From the NCBI GenBank assembly GCA_029884455.1, contig JAOUHU010000028.1, positions 1 through 37,880 of the forward strand: DNA of 37,880 nucleotides, written 5' to 3'. The translations under genes were made by a program, and so were the position numbers. Below, piece by piece: positions 15,956 to 24,506 of this stretch. The stretch comes from Gammaproteobacteria bacterium. Its GTDB lineage: Bacteria > Pseudomonadota > Gammaproteobacteria > Steroidobacterales > Woeseiaceae. Position 1 is the first letter of the stretch. Each line of letters begins with the position of its first letter. The notes under the pieces were generated by a model. That model was not told the DNA's origin and did no database searches. It saw nothing but the letters and a program-made list of their open reading frames with translations.

Positions 15956-17131
15956 TTAATCGGCGCGCAGCAATGCGCGCATCATTTCCTCCGCCAGCAC
16001 CGGCGTGGTTGCATGCAGCTCGGCGCGATCTGCCTCGTCGCCGAGCTCATAGGTAAAGGCAGGGATTCCGTAGCGGCGGAAGAAATAGCCCTTGGTATTC
16101 GGGTTTTCATCACTCGGGCCCGGTCTGTGTTCGAATTCGAACCCGGGCAGCCGCTCGCGCACCGCGGCGAACCAGTGCATATCGAACTCGGCAGGGTCCG
16201 TCAGTTCGTCGGCCGTCTGCGTATAAAAAAGCAGGCTGCGGGTCAGATTGGTGGCATGAAAGTCGAGCATCAGGCGCGGCCGCATCTGCAGGGCATCCAC
16301 ACTGGTGAGCAGTTTTGCGACCGCCTGCGTTTCCGGTTGCGTAAATTGACCCCAGTCGCGATTAAGATCGGTGCGTCCCGAATTGTGGCGCCAGTGGCCG
16401 TTTGCCACCCCGTCCGGGTTTAGCAGCGGGATGATGAGCAGGTTAAACCGGGCGCGAAACTGCCGGGCGAGTTCAGTGTCCGCCAGCAGTGTCGCGAGGA
16501 AGTCTCGCAGCGCCATGGCGCCGGGTATTTCAGCCGGGTGCTGCCGGCCGAGCAGGATGACGGTTTCGGCTTTGTTGCCGGTTTTCAGGAGGCTTATCGG
16601 GCGGCCCTCGACACTCTGACCGATGACCGTCACGGAGAGCTCATCGTCATTCGCCAGCTCAGCCAGCCAGTCGTCGTACCAGCTGCCAGGGAGTAACTCC
16701 TGCGCGGCGATCCAGACCGGGCCGTCGTCCAGTGTGAGTGCGATGTCCATGGTTTTCTTCGCAGCAGAGATGGTGACGGCCGTATCTGCCGCGCGCGTCC
16801 AGTCCGTTCCGTTGCTGCTCAGCTTCGGCCAGTATCGGGCATAACCGTCGGGGATGCGCAGCTGCACCTTGAGTTCGCCCGGCCGCAAGACGCTGACGCG
16901 AAACGCAAACCAGGGCTGTTCCACAACAACCTTGCGATCCTCGGGCCGGATCGTGATTTCGAACGTGCCGTCACGGCGAACCGTGCACTTGTCGAAGGCG
17001 CCGCTGTCGAAACTGGTATCGATACGAAACCGGGTGCTGGCGCAGCGCGGCGACGCATCGTCAGCCCCGCCGGCGGCTGCAAGCAGCAGCGCCAATGCTG
17101 CGAACAGTGGCATGCGAAGCTGCGCGCTCAT
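15956..17131 (-). CDS. M14-family zinc carboxypeptidase, exported
   Basis: A 391-residue protein with a signal peptide (about residues 1-23). Residues 30-145 form the beta-sandwich domain that precedes the catalytic domain in the cytosolic-carboxypeptidase-like M14 subfamily. The zinc ligands are H198 and E201 (GRQHPAE) and H292 (LMLDFHATN). NPDGVANGHWRHNSGRTDLN gives the substrate-binding Asn-Arg pair. The catalytic Glu is likely E362 (FTYELGDE). It would release C-terminal residues from peptides in the periplasm. The start ATG overlaps the stop of the upstream symporter gene (ATGA), so the two are translationally coupled: peptide cleavage plus uptake of the product is a natural reading. Confidence 0.92.
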   Translation of the reverse strand: MSAQLRMPLFAALALLLAAAGGADDASPRCASTRFRIDTSFDSGAFDKCTVRRDGTFEITIRPEDRKVVVEQPWFAFRVSVLRPGELKVQLRIPDGYARYWPKLSSNGTDWTRAADTAVTISAAKKTMDIALTLDDGPVWIAAQELLPGSWYDDWLAELANDDELSVTVIGQSVEGRPISLLKTGNKAETVILLGRQHPAEIPGAMALRDFLATLLADTELARQFRARFNLLIIPLLNPDGVANGHWRHNSGRTDLNRDWGQFTQPETQAVAKLLTSVDALQMRPRLMLDFHATNLTRSLLFYTQTADELTDPAEFDMHWFAAVRERLPGFEFEHRPGPSDENPNTKGYFFRRYGIPAFTYELGDEADRAELHATTPVLAEEMMRALLRAD

Positions 17132-18861
17132 GAATGCGTGGATTGCTGCTGCAACACGAACCGCGCCAGGGCGCCGGCGACGACCAGGGCACTGCCATAA
17201 ACGATCGCGATCAACACCTCGCCGCTCCAGACCACGTAGGGACCCGTGGTGGAGACCAGGCCGGTCGCCAGTTGGTACGGGCGTACGTAGATCAGCAACA
17301 GCACAAGGCCGGAGACCAGGCCCCAGACCATCATGATCGTCGGCCAGAGCGCGGTGCGACGGTTCGCAGCAGGGTTGGCAAGCTCCGGCGGGGCTATATG
17401 CAGCGCCTCAAGGTAGGCCGTCTCGGTATCGCTGACGCACGTCGCCCGCGACACTACCAGCACGACCGACAGGCTGATGGCAAAGCCGAGCAGGATCGGG
17501 TGCAAAAAGACCGGCAGCTCAAGCAGGCCAAGCGTCTGCAGTGATTTAAGAGCCAGGTAGCTGACGCAGCCGGCGACCATACCCCAGAACGCCGCGGCCT
17601 CGGTGATGCGGCGACTCCAGACGCTCATGATTGCTACCGGCCCCCAGACAGCGGCGAACATCGGGCCGACGAACTGGGTTATCCAGAACACATCGGGCGG
17701 CACGAACATCGCCAGCACGAGTGTGCTCAGGCCGACTGCGAGCATCGTCAGGCGACTGATGAAGAGGCGCGTGCTGTCGCTGGCGGCGGACTCGGCCATG
17801 ACGTCATTGCTGATCGAAAATGCGACCAGCGACAGGAATGTTGAGGCCGAAGACAGGCCGGCAGCGACGATGCCGGCCAGTAATACCGCACCGACAAGGG
17901 CGGGCATGGCATTGAGTGCCGCCCAGATCATGGCGTTATTGGACGGCATGATGTCGGGATTCAGGAGTGCGATTACGGGCCCTGACGTATAGATAAGGGT
18001 CCACAGTACCGACAGTGCCACGGTGGCAATGCAGGCGGAGCGGATCACGACGTGTTCGTCACGGGCCATCAGGTAACGACTGGACTGCCAGGGGCTTACG
18101 GCAACGACCATGGCCCAGGCAAGACCGAAAATCGAGGCCCAGATCCACATATCGAGCGGTGAGTCCCAGAGTGCGCCGGGGCCCTGGTAGCCGCTGGCGG
18201 CAATGATGCCGGGACGCGCCTCAAAATCTGCCAGCGCAGTGATGGCGTGAAACCAGCCACCGGCAGAATGCGTGACAAATGCGATCGCCAGCAGGCCAAC
18301 CGTACCGAACAGGACGAACATCAGCGTGTCGGTGATGACGACGCCACGTGAGCCTGAATAAATAGTAAAGGTCGTGTAGCCGAGCCAGACCGTGATCAAT
18401 GCCGGCAGGTAGGAGATATCGGTAATCCAGGTGATCACCATGGCCGCACCCTGGGTGACGGTCATCAGGTAGCCGCCGACGCCGAACACAACAGTCAGCG
18501 CGGCGAAAATGCGCAGGCGCCGGCTATTGAACCGGCGCCCAAAAAATTCCGGCACGGTCGCCGCTCGCGAGCGGCGAATGTAGCGCCCGAAAAGCAATGC
18601 GCCAAACACATACCCGGCAACCGTGATCGGCCCGCTCAGGATGAGGGCCGCGCCGTAACCATCGTAGGCCATGCCGACATCGCCAAGAAACGAATTCGTG
18701 CCGACGACACTGGCGACCAGCGTACCGAGAATCAGGAACGTCGGTGCCTGCCGGCCGGCAACGAAATAGTCATCCAGGTGTTTGACCTTGCGGCCGGCAT
18801 AGTTGCCGATCAGTACATAGACAAGGACGCTGATGACGATGGCGAGTGCATATATGTTCAT
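17128..18861 (-). CDS. Sodium:solute symporter (SSS family)
   Basis: A 577-residue inner-membrane protein with about 13-14 hydrophobic segments. The N-terminus (VLIGNYAGRKVKHLDDYFVAG) and the next helix (LGTLVASVVGTNSFLGDVG) match the SSS family, in which sodium gradients drive uptake of sugars, amino acids, carboxylates or other solutes. A GLSSASTFLSLVAFSISND block corresponds to the conserved helix 8 sodium-site region. The substrate is not deducible; co-translation with the M14 carboxypeptidase suggests an amino acid or small peptide. Start ATG at 18861. Divergent from the DUF885 remnant. Confidence 0.92.
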   Translation of the reverse strand: MNIYALAIVISVLVYVLIGNYAGRKVKHLDDYFVAGRQAPTFLILGTLVASVVGTNSFLGDVGMAYDGYGAALILSGPITVAGYVFGALLFGRYIRRSRAATVPEFFGRRFNSRRLRIFAALTVVFGVGGYLMTVTQGAAMVITWITDISYLPALITVWLGYTTFTIYSGSRGVVITDTLMFVLFGTVGLLAIAFVTHSAGGWFHAITALADFEARPGIIAASGYQGPGALWDSPLDMWIWASIFGLAWAMVVAVSPWQSSRYLMARDEHVVIRSACIATVALSVLWTLIYTSGPVIALLNPDIMPSNNAMIWAALNAMPALVGAVLLAGIVAAGLSSASTFLSLVAFSISNDVMAESAASDSTRLFISRLTMLAVGLSTLVLAMFVPPDVFWITQFVGPMFAAVWGPVAIMSVWSRRITEAAAFWGMVAGCVSYLALKSLQTLGLLELPVFLHPILLGFAISLSVVLVVSRATCVSDTETAYLEALHIAPPELANPAANRRTALWPTIMMVWGLVSGLVLLLIYVRPYQLATGLVSTTGPYVVWSGEVLIAIVYGSALVVAGALARFVLQQQSTHS

Positions 18862-18954
18862 ATTCTTGTTGGCTTCGCATTATGCGGGACCCCGGCTCGA
18901 GTTGTCGAACGGCCATTTTGCCTTGCGCAAGCGGGTGCTATTGCGGCAATGCGG

Positions 18955-20076
18955 CATTCTGTAAGGTATGCGTTGCCCGGTGCCCAGCATGACCAACTGT
19001 TCGACAATTCACCCGAAGCATTGCTTGCGTGGCAGGCGCAAGAGGACGCCTGGCCGGCAGCCCTGGTCAGGATCGGCAAACCGGCCGAAATCGGCAGCCG
19101 CGACTGGCTGAGCTACGGGACACTGTACGAGGAATTGGCAGGTTCGGCTGCAACCCGCATCTGCCGCAGCGAACTCTGGGCGGCGAGCACGACGACAGCC
19201 TGGCACACTGATCTGCCATACGTCTTTGACTTGCAGCCCGTCGCTACGCCCGAGGCTCGTGCAGAAACCTTGCGGCGGCTCCAGCAGGTAGCATCGTACA
19301 TCGATACGGAAATCAGCAATTTGCGAGCCGGGCTGGACTTCGGTTTCAGCGCTCCGCGGCCGACCGTGCAGGCTGTGCCGGGTGAGATCCGCGCGTTGCT
19401 GGACGACGACAACCCGTTCCTTTTGGGGGGCGAGGCGATCGAGACCTTCCTCAGGCGCCTCAGCGCGGACCCGGAATTTACGTTCAGGAGTGAGGCGGAG
19501 ATACTGCAGACGGCAAACGCGACACTACCCAGGCTAGCGCGAAAGTGCGACCGACGAATACTGGCCGTCATCGGAAGACGGTAGCCGTCCCGGCATCATG
19601 TATCTGCCGACCAGCAATCCGCAGCAGCGCCCGCGCACCGGCCAGCAGTCATTTCTGTTTCATGAGACTTTGCCCGGTCAACATCTGCAGAGCGCGATCG
19701 CATCGGCATGCTTTCCGAGCAGGGCGCGCGCGCTGCCCGCTCGGTTATCGATACTGGTTTGCACACGCGTGGCTGGAGTCGGCAACAGGCCGTCGACTAC
19801 ATGCTGGCGAATACGGCCTGGCCAGCAAACGAGGTGCAGTCCGGGATCAATCGCTACATCGCCTGGCCACGGCAGGCGAACGCCTATATGCTGGGCATGC
19901 TGGAAATCATGAAGTTGCGCAGGCTTGCGGAACAGGCGTTTGGCGACAACTTTGATGTGCGCGAGTTTCATGCGCGAGTACTGGAGAACGGCAACATCAC
20001 ATTGCCGATGCTGGAAGAGATAATCCTGGCCTGGATTCAGCAGCACCTGGACAAGGAGGCAACGGATGCAGAATAG
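18955..20076 (+). pseudogene. DUF885-family (metallo)peptidase, degraded by out-of-frame deletions
   Basis: Three segments of one DUF885 protein lie in order but in different frames. Segment 1 (to about 19540, stop at 19584) carries DWLSYGTLYEEL, AWHTDLPYVFDLQP and NLRAGLDFGFSAPRPTV. Segment 2 (about 19541-19700, shifted +1) reads EYWPSSEDGSRPGIMYLP and the metal site FHETLPGQHLQ. Segment 3 (from about 19705, back in the first frame) reads GMLSEQGARAARSVIDTGLH to the natural C-terminus at 20076. Compared with the family (about 550-600 aa), roughly 20 residues are lost at the first junction and roughly 100 at the second, with loss of the third metal ligand region. The signal peptide and first residues are also missing. 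The end overlaps the M19 dipeptidase start by 11 nt. An intact ancestor would have been co-expressed with that dipeptidase. The 5' limit is approximate. Confidence 0.8.
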
Positions 20077-21220
20077 ACGAAAGTTGCACCGCGGTTTTGG
20101 CCTGCTGGCGACGCTGATCTTTGCCGGCTGCCAATCCACGCCGCCCGCATTACCAGTTCAGCCTGGTGCCAGGCCACCATTGCCGGACGCCCGGGTCGTG
20201 GCGATTCATGAGCAGGCCGTGTTTGCCGACATGCATGCGCACCCGAGCCGTTTCCATCGCGCCAATGTCGAGTCCATTCTTGCCGATGAGATCGAGCTCT
20301 ATCGACGCAGCACCATCGATATCGTGGTCGCGAACATCAGCTCGGACATGGCCTACGATGGTGAGTACACGAATCGTGATGGTACCGAGGTCGCGAAAGG
20401 CCAGTATAAGCCGGCACCCGGTGAAACCTATGCGCTGGCCGCGGACCGCCTGCAACGACTCTGGAAGACCGTCGAGCTTGGCTACGCGGTGCACGCGGAC
20501 ACACCGGGCACGGTGCTGGAGGCGCGGCACAACGGGCAGGTTGCGGTCATGCCGGCGCTCGAGGGTGCTGACGCGCTCGAAGGCGATATAGAAAACCTCT
20601 ACCGTATGCATGCGAACGGATTGCGGCTGATTCAGCTGGTGCACTTTCGCAATAACGAACTTGGTCATACGCAGACCTGGCCATACTCGCCCGGTGGCCT
20701 GGCCGAATTTGGCCGGCAGGTGGTGGTGGCGGCGAATCGCCTCGGCCTGGTCATTGACCTTGCGCACGCCAACGAGGCAACCATCAGCGACGTGCTTGAG
20801 CTGTCGACACGCCCGGTAATCTTCAGTCATGGCGGCGTTCGCGCGCTCACCACGCATGACCGTGCAGTGACGGACGAGCAGATTCGCGCCATCGCTGCGG
20901 CCGGTGGCATCGTCGGCATCTGGCCGCACGGCCGGCATCTCAAGGACGTTGCTGAAATGGTCGACTACATGGAGCACGTCATAAAGATTGGCGGCATTGA
21001 TCACGTCGGTATCGGATCGGATTTGCGCGGCGTGTCCCGTTACGTCGAAGGCTTTGGCGAGCAGGCCAACTTTCATGCAATAGCGGCGGAGTTTGTCGCC
21101 CGCGGTTACAGTGACGAGGACGTCGGCAAAGTCATGGGCGGCAACTTCTTCCGGCTCTGGCAGCGGGTTGCTGCGACAGATCACGCAGCCGCTGTCGGCG
21201 GTGCGTTGCCGGCGCAATAA
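20066..21220 (+). CDS. M19-family (renal-type) dipeptidase, lipoprotein
   Basis: A 384-residue protein. The N-terminus has a basic stretch, a hydrophobic segment and a lipobox (IFAGC, Cys22), so it should be anchored to a membrane facing the periplasm. The M19 metal ligands are recognisable: DMHAHPSRF (H57, H59), MPALEGADAL (bridging Glu), DLAHANEATISDVLELS and VIFSHGGVRAL (two His), and GIGSDLRGV. The first site is HxH instead of the usual HxD. The family hydrolyses dipeptides with broad specificity. Start ATG at 20066 has a near-ideal AAGGAGG 6 nt upstream and overlaps the end of the DUF885 pseudogene. It remains intact although its operon partner has decayed. Confidence 0.92.
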   Translation: MQNRRKLHRGFGLLATLIFAGCQSTPPALPVQPGARPPLPDARVVAIHEQAVFADMHAHPSRFHRANVESILADEIELYRRSTIDIVVANISSDMAYDGEYTNRDGTEVAKGQYKPAPGETYALAADRLQRLWKTVELGYAVHADTPGTVLEARHNGQVAVMPALEGADALEGDIENLYRMHANGLRLIQLVHFRNNELGHTQTWPYSPGGLAEFGRQVVVAANRLGLVIDLAHANEATISDVLELSTRPVIFSHGGVRALTTHDRAVTDEQIRAIAAAGGIVGIWPHGRHLKDVAEMVDYMEHVIKIGGIDHVGIGSDLRGVSRYVEGFGEQANFHAIAAEFVARGYSDEDVGKVMGGNFFRLWQRVAATDHAAAVGGALPAQ

Positions 21221-21228
21221 CGCGCTTC

Positions 21229-21429
21229 CTAGTCGCCGGAATCTTTTCGCGCAGGCAGCAAAGCGCTGATGGCGGCGGCACAGGCGCCGAGAATTACAAA
21301 GCCACCGACCGTCTTAAGCAGGTTGGGCCCGACGCGCTCTGCGTCCATGAAGCCGAACAGCCACATCAGGCCAATGACGCCGGCCGCGAGCACGGACAGG
21401 ACCAGGGTGATGACGACGATGTTCTTCAT
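21229..21429 (-). CDS. Small two-helix membrane protein, unknown
   Basis: A 66-residue protein with two predicted transmembrane segments (IVVITLVLSVLAAGVIGLMW and VGGFVILGACAAAISALL), joined by a short loop containing MDAERVGPN, and a charged C-terminal tail (PARKDSGD). Convergent with the M19 gene (8 nt gap). No family is recognised; many such small proteins of gammaproteobacteria carry no known function. Confidence 0.6.
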   Translation of the reverse strand: MKNIVVITLVLSVLAAGVIGLMWLFGFMDAERVGPNLLKTVGGFVILGACAAAISALLPARKDSGD

Positions 21430-21444
21430 GCAAGGCGCTCCACG

Positions 21445-21548
21445 TCAGAGTCTCATTGGATGATTGGCGGCGTTGTTCGCCAGGTCGCAGAGATTACCAT
21501 AGAGGTCGGAAAAAGCCGTCTGTGGGAGGTGGCCATGCCGGCGATCGG
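21445..21548 (-). pseudogene. Possible C-terminal remnant of a VOC (glyoxalase-fold) protein
   Basis: The minus strand between the GGDEF/EAL stop and the small membrane gene has an open stretch ending at 21445. It reads GHLPQTAFSDLYGNLCDLAN and then a short tail. The pattern FxDxxGNxCDL resembles the last strand of VOC-family proteins (usual form DPxGNxxDL). No start codon or upstream part of the domain is present. The match is short and found by eye, so it may be chance. Confidence 0.25.
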
Positions 21549-21554
21549 CCGGAG

Positions 21555-23672
21555 TCAGGCGGTTTTCTCAGCCCGATGGTCCGAGTTCGCCGCGCGGCCC
21601 GAGATGCGCACCAGCAGCGCAAAGAAAGCCTCCGGCGTCAGTGGCTTACTGCAAATGTGACCCTGGATGTGGTTGCACTTGTGCTTGCGCAGGAATTCCA
21701 GTTGTTCGCGTGTCTCGACACCTTCCGCAACCACGTTGAGCCCGAGTTGCCGGGACATGGCGAGAATAGCCGCGCAGATCGCCGCATCATCGGTGTCCAG
21801 GTGCAGATCCTGCACGAACGATCGATCGATCTTGATCGTATCGATGGGGAATCGTTTCAGGTAACTCAGGGACGAATAGCCGGTACCGAAATCGTCGATC
21901 GACAGGGACACGCCGGCCTCTTTCAGAACCTTCAATTCGAGCAGGGTTTTTTCAACATCCTGCAGCATGACGCTCTCGGTGATCTCGAGCTCAAGCTGCG
22001 AGGCCTGGATGCCGGCCAGGGATACTGCGTCGAGTACGTCACGAATCAGGCCGTTCTCGCGGAACTGGCGGCTGGAGATATTTACGGACACCGGTACTGC
22101 GCCAACCGGGGATGTCGACCAGACTTTGACCTGTTTGCAGGCTTCGACCAGCACCCATTGCCCCAGCGGTATGATCAGGCCGGTTTCTTCCGCGATCGGA
22201 ATGAAATCATCAGGTGCGATGGCGCCACGCTCGGGGTGGTTCCAGCGCAGCAATGCCTCCGCGCCGACGAGGCGGAAGGTTTCGGCATCGACTTTCGGCT
22301 GGTAATGCAACTCGAACTGCTGTTCCTGGATTGCCGTACGGATCAGGTTTTCCAGGTCGAGGCGATGCAGCGACTTGGTGCGCATCGTTTCCGAGTAGAA
22401 CTTGAAATTGTTTCGGCCGACCGACTTGGCGCGGTACATTGCGGAATCGGCGTTCATCAGCAATTCCTCGCCAGTCTGGCCGTCCTGCGGATACAGCGCA
22501 ATGCCGATACTCGGCGTAACGACAAACTGGTGACCAGCGCAGGTAAAAGGTGGCGTCAGTGCGTCGATGATTCGTGTCGCTACCAGCGAAACCGACTCTT
22601 CGGAGTCCACGCCGTACAGCTTGATGACAAATTCATCGCCGCCGAGGCGCGCGAGTTTGATGTGACCGCTGGCAGTCGGATCAACCTGTGCAAACGAATC
22701 GGTGGAGCGGGTGCATCTGGAAAGTCGTGCTGCAACGTCTTTCAGCAGCTCATCGCCAATTGTGTGGCCCAAGGTATCGTTGATCCGCTTGAAGCGATCA
22801 AGATCCACGAACAGCACTGCAAATTTCTGCTGCTCCTGTTTCGCCAGGGCGATAGTTCGTTCCAGGCTTTGCCCAAACAACTCCCGGTTTGGCAGTTCAG
22901 TAAGTTCGTCGTAGTAAGCGAGGTTGAATATTTTCGCCTCGGCGCTTTTGCGTTCAGTAATATCGCGCACAATCGCCAATACGGTATTTTTGTCGCGCGT
23001 GACGAACCGTGTTTCGAGATGTATGCCAAGAGAGTCCAACACGTGTTCATACACCTGCGGTTTGCCGGTTTGCAATGCGCGCTTGATACATTCCAGCGCA
23101 CCGTCATCATTCTCACAGGGGTAGAAGTGAATTTGCGATGCCGTCGTGAGCGCTTTCAGCTGCAAGGTGTGGGTTGCATCCGGGCCGCTGAGTCCGTCCT
23201 GGACCTCCCCCTGTTCATTGACCACGAAAATAAGATCGGGGATTGCGCGCACCAGGCCCGCGAGGTCACTCAGTGAGCGTGCGTTTCTCAGCGCATATCG
23301 AATGCGATGCGGCAGAACCGGCAGCGATACCGGCCTGAATACAATGTCGGTCGCGGCGAGTCGATATGCGCGTTCGATCGAATCTTCGTCGTCTCGCTCG
23401 GTGACGATGAATATTGGTGTTTCGCGCCCGGTGTCCTGGTTGCGGATCGCCTCGCAAGCGGCAAAGCCGTCGGACTCGCCCTGTTGCACATCGAGAATGA
23501 CGGCATCGGGCTGGTGCTTGCGGAACAACAGGAAGGCTGATTTGCCATCGTCGGCCGTCATGGTGCGAAAGCCAAACTGGTCCAGCACGCCGCAGATTAA
23601 CTGGCGCTGGCCGGTATCGTCGCTGGCCACCAGAACCAGCGGCTTGCGGATGACCTGGGTGTTTTCGCCCAT
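21555..23672 (-). CDS. Response-regulator-type GGDEF/EAL protein (cyclic di-GMP turnover)
   Basis: A 705-residue cytoplasmic protein. Domains in order: REC (about 10-130) with acidic pair D18-D19, phospho-acceptor D61 and T91, but Arg113 in place of the conserved Lys (VFRPVS); a PAS-like region (about 140-250) ending in the usual DITERK linker; GGDEF (about 255-430) with intact LGGDEF and no RxxD inhibitory site visible; EAL (about 440-690) with EALLRW, NISSRQF, EITES, DDFGTGYSSLSYLKRF and VVAEGVET. Both catalytic motifs are intact, so it may make or break cyclic di-GMP, or one domain may be regulatory. Start at 23672. Cyclic di-GMP controls type IV pili in related bacteria, but a link to the pilin genes here is inference. 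Confidence 0.93.
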   Translation of the reverse strand: MGENTQVIRKPLVLVASDDTGQRQLICGVLDQFGFRTMTADDGKSAFLLFRKHQPDAVILDVQQGESDGFAACEAIRNQDTGRETPIFIVTERDDEDSIERAYRLAATDIVFRPVSLPVLPHRIRYALRNARSLSDLAGLVRAIPDLIFVVNEQGEVQDGLSGPDATHTLQLKALTTASQIHFYPCENDDGALECIKRALQTGKPQVYEHVLDSLGIHLETRFVTRDKNTVLAIVRDITERKSAEAKIFNLAYYDELTELPNRELFGQSLERTIALAKQEQQKFAVLFVDLDRFKRINDTLGHTIGDELLKDVAARLSRCTRSTDSFAQVDPTASGHIKLARLGGDEFVIKLYGVDSEESVSLVATRIIDALTPPFTCAGHQFVVTPSIGIALYPQDGQTGEELLMNADSAMYRAKSVGRNNFKFYSETMRTKSLHRLDLENLIRTAIQEQQFELHYQPKVDAETFRLVGAEALLRWNHPERGAIAPDDFIPIAEETGLIIPLGQWVLVEACKQVKVWSTSPVGAVPVSVNISSRQFRENGLIRDVLDAVSLAGIQASQLELEITESVMLQDVEKTLLELKVLKEAGVSLSIDDFGTGYSSLSYLKRFPIDTIKIDRSFVQDLHLDTDDAAICAAILAMSRQLGLNVVAEGVETREQLEFLRKHKCNHIQGHICSKPLTPEAFFALLVRISGRAANSDHRAEKTA

Positions 23673-23873
23673 AGCGGTGTTCTGGTTCTTTGTCCTGGAG
23701 ATAAGTATCTGTAATCAAAAAGAATAGAGTGGTTGCCCTGTGGAATCCGCGACCGCGGTCACAGATAGGGCTTTAAAAGCCGGTGTGCGGCCAAAAATGC
23801 CCGCGGCGATGCCGTTCCCCGATGCGGGCCAACACTGACGTATGATCCGGACTTTGTTTCCTGGAATTGCACA

Positions 23874-24506
23874 ATGTTGCCCGAGCTCAATGCGAATGAA
23901 GCGCGCGTTATTGGCTGCCTGATTGAAAAGTCTGTGCTCACGCCGGACCAGTATCCCCTGACGCTGAATGCATTGACCACCGCATGCAATCAAAAGTCGA
24001 GCCGCAATCCCGTTACCAGGATGCAGCTGGGTGAAGTACAGCAAACCGTGCGCATGCTGGAAGAGAAACACCTGCTGCGCAGGGACGAAAACTTCAAGGG
24101 CCGCACCGAAAAGTATGCACAGCGGTTGTGCAATACGCGTTACAGCAATATTCAGGTTGACAAGGCGCAGCTGGCGATTATCTGCCTGCTGTTGTTGCGC
24201 GGCCCGCAAACGCCAGGCGAGCTGCGTGCGCACAGCGGGCGCCTGCACACGTTCGCGGATAATGCCGCGGTCGTGACCGCGGCGCAGGGGCTGATCGACC
24301 GTGAAGGCGGGCCCTTGCTGGTGCAGTTGCCGCGCGAACCTGGGCGCAAAGACGCACAATACATGCACCTGCTCTCGGGCCCGGTCGAGGCGGCTGCGCT
24401 GCCGGTAAGGACCGAAAGGAGCACAAGTATCGCAGCCCTGTCGGAACGTCTCGACCGACTCGAGGCCGAGCTCGCGGCACTCCGGGAGCAGCTCGGTGCA
24501 AGCTGA
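23874..24506 (+). CDS. yceH: YceH family protein (DUF480)
   Basis: A 210-residue protein, close to the 215 of E. coli YceH. The N-terminus LNANEARVIGCLIEKSVLTP and QYPLTLNALTTACNQKSSRN are diagnostic of DUF480. The family has two winged-helix-like domains and no settled function. The C-terminus is a predicted coiled coil (ALSERLDRLEAELAALREQL). The start ATG at 23874 lies 28 nt after a TATGAT that could serve as -10 (23841-23846). The 3' end overlaps the downstream permease start by 11 nt, so they are co-translated. Confidence 0.93.
   Translation: MLPELNANEARVIGCLIEKSVLTPDQYPLTLNALTTACNQKSSRNPVTRMQLGEVQQTVRMLEEKHLLRRDENFKGRTEKYAQRLCNTRYSNIQVDKAQLAIICLLLLRGPQTPGELRAHSGRLHTFADNAAVVTAAQGLIDREGGPLLVQLPREPGRKDAQYMHLLSGPVEAAALPVRTERSTSIAALSERLDRLEAELAALREQLGAS

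Noticed and set aside
18778..18954. Extension of the DUF885 frame upstream to an ATG at 18778
   Set aside because: This part is antisense to the start of the SSS symporter and shows no DUF885 similarity; the recognisable homology begins near 18973.
20150..21217. 355-codon minus-strand frame
   Set aside because: Shadow of the M19 dipeptidase gene, which has lipobox, metal ligands and a perfect ribosome site.
21456..23276. 606-codon open frame on the plus strand
   Set aside because: It is antisense to the GGDEF/EAL gene, whose motifs are intact; the translation has no recognisable domain and is a product of GC-rich codon use.
23751..23760. GACCGCGGTC palindrome upstream of the GGDEF/EAL gene
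   Set aside because: Ten-base palindromes are common in GC-rich DNA, and no second copy or promoter alignment supports an operator.
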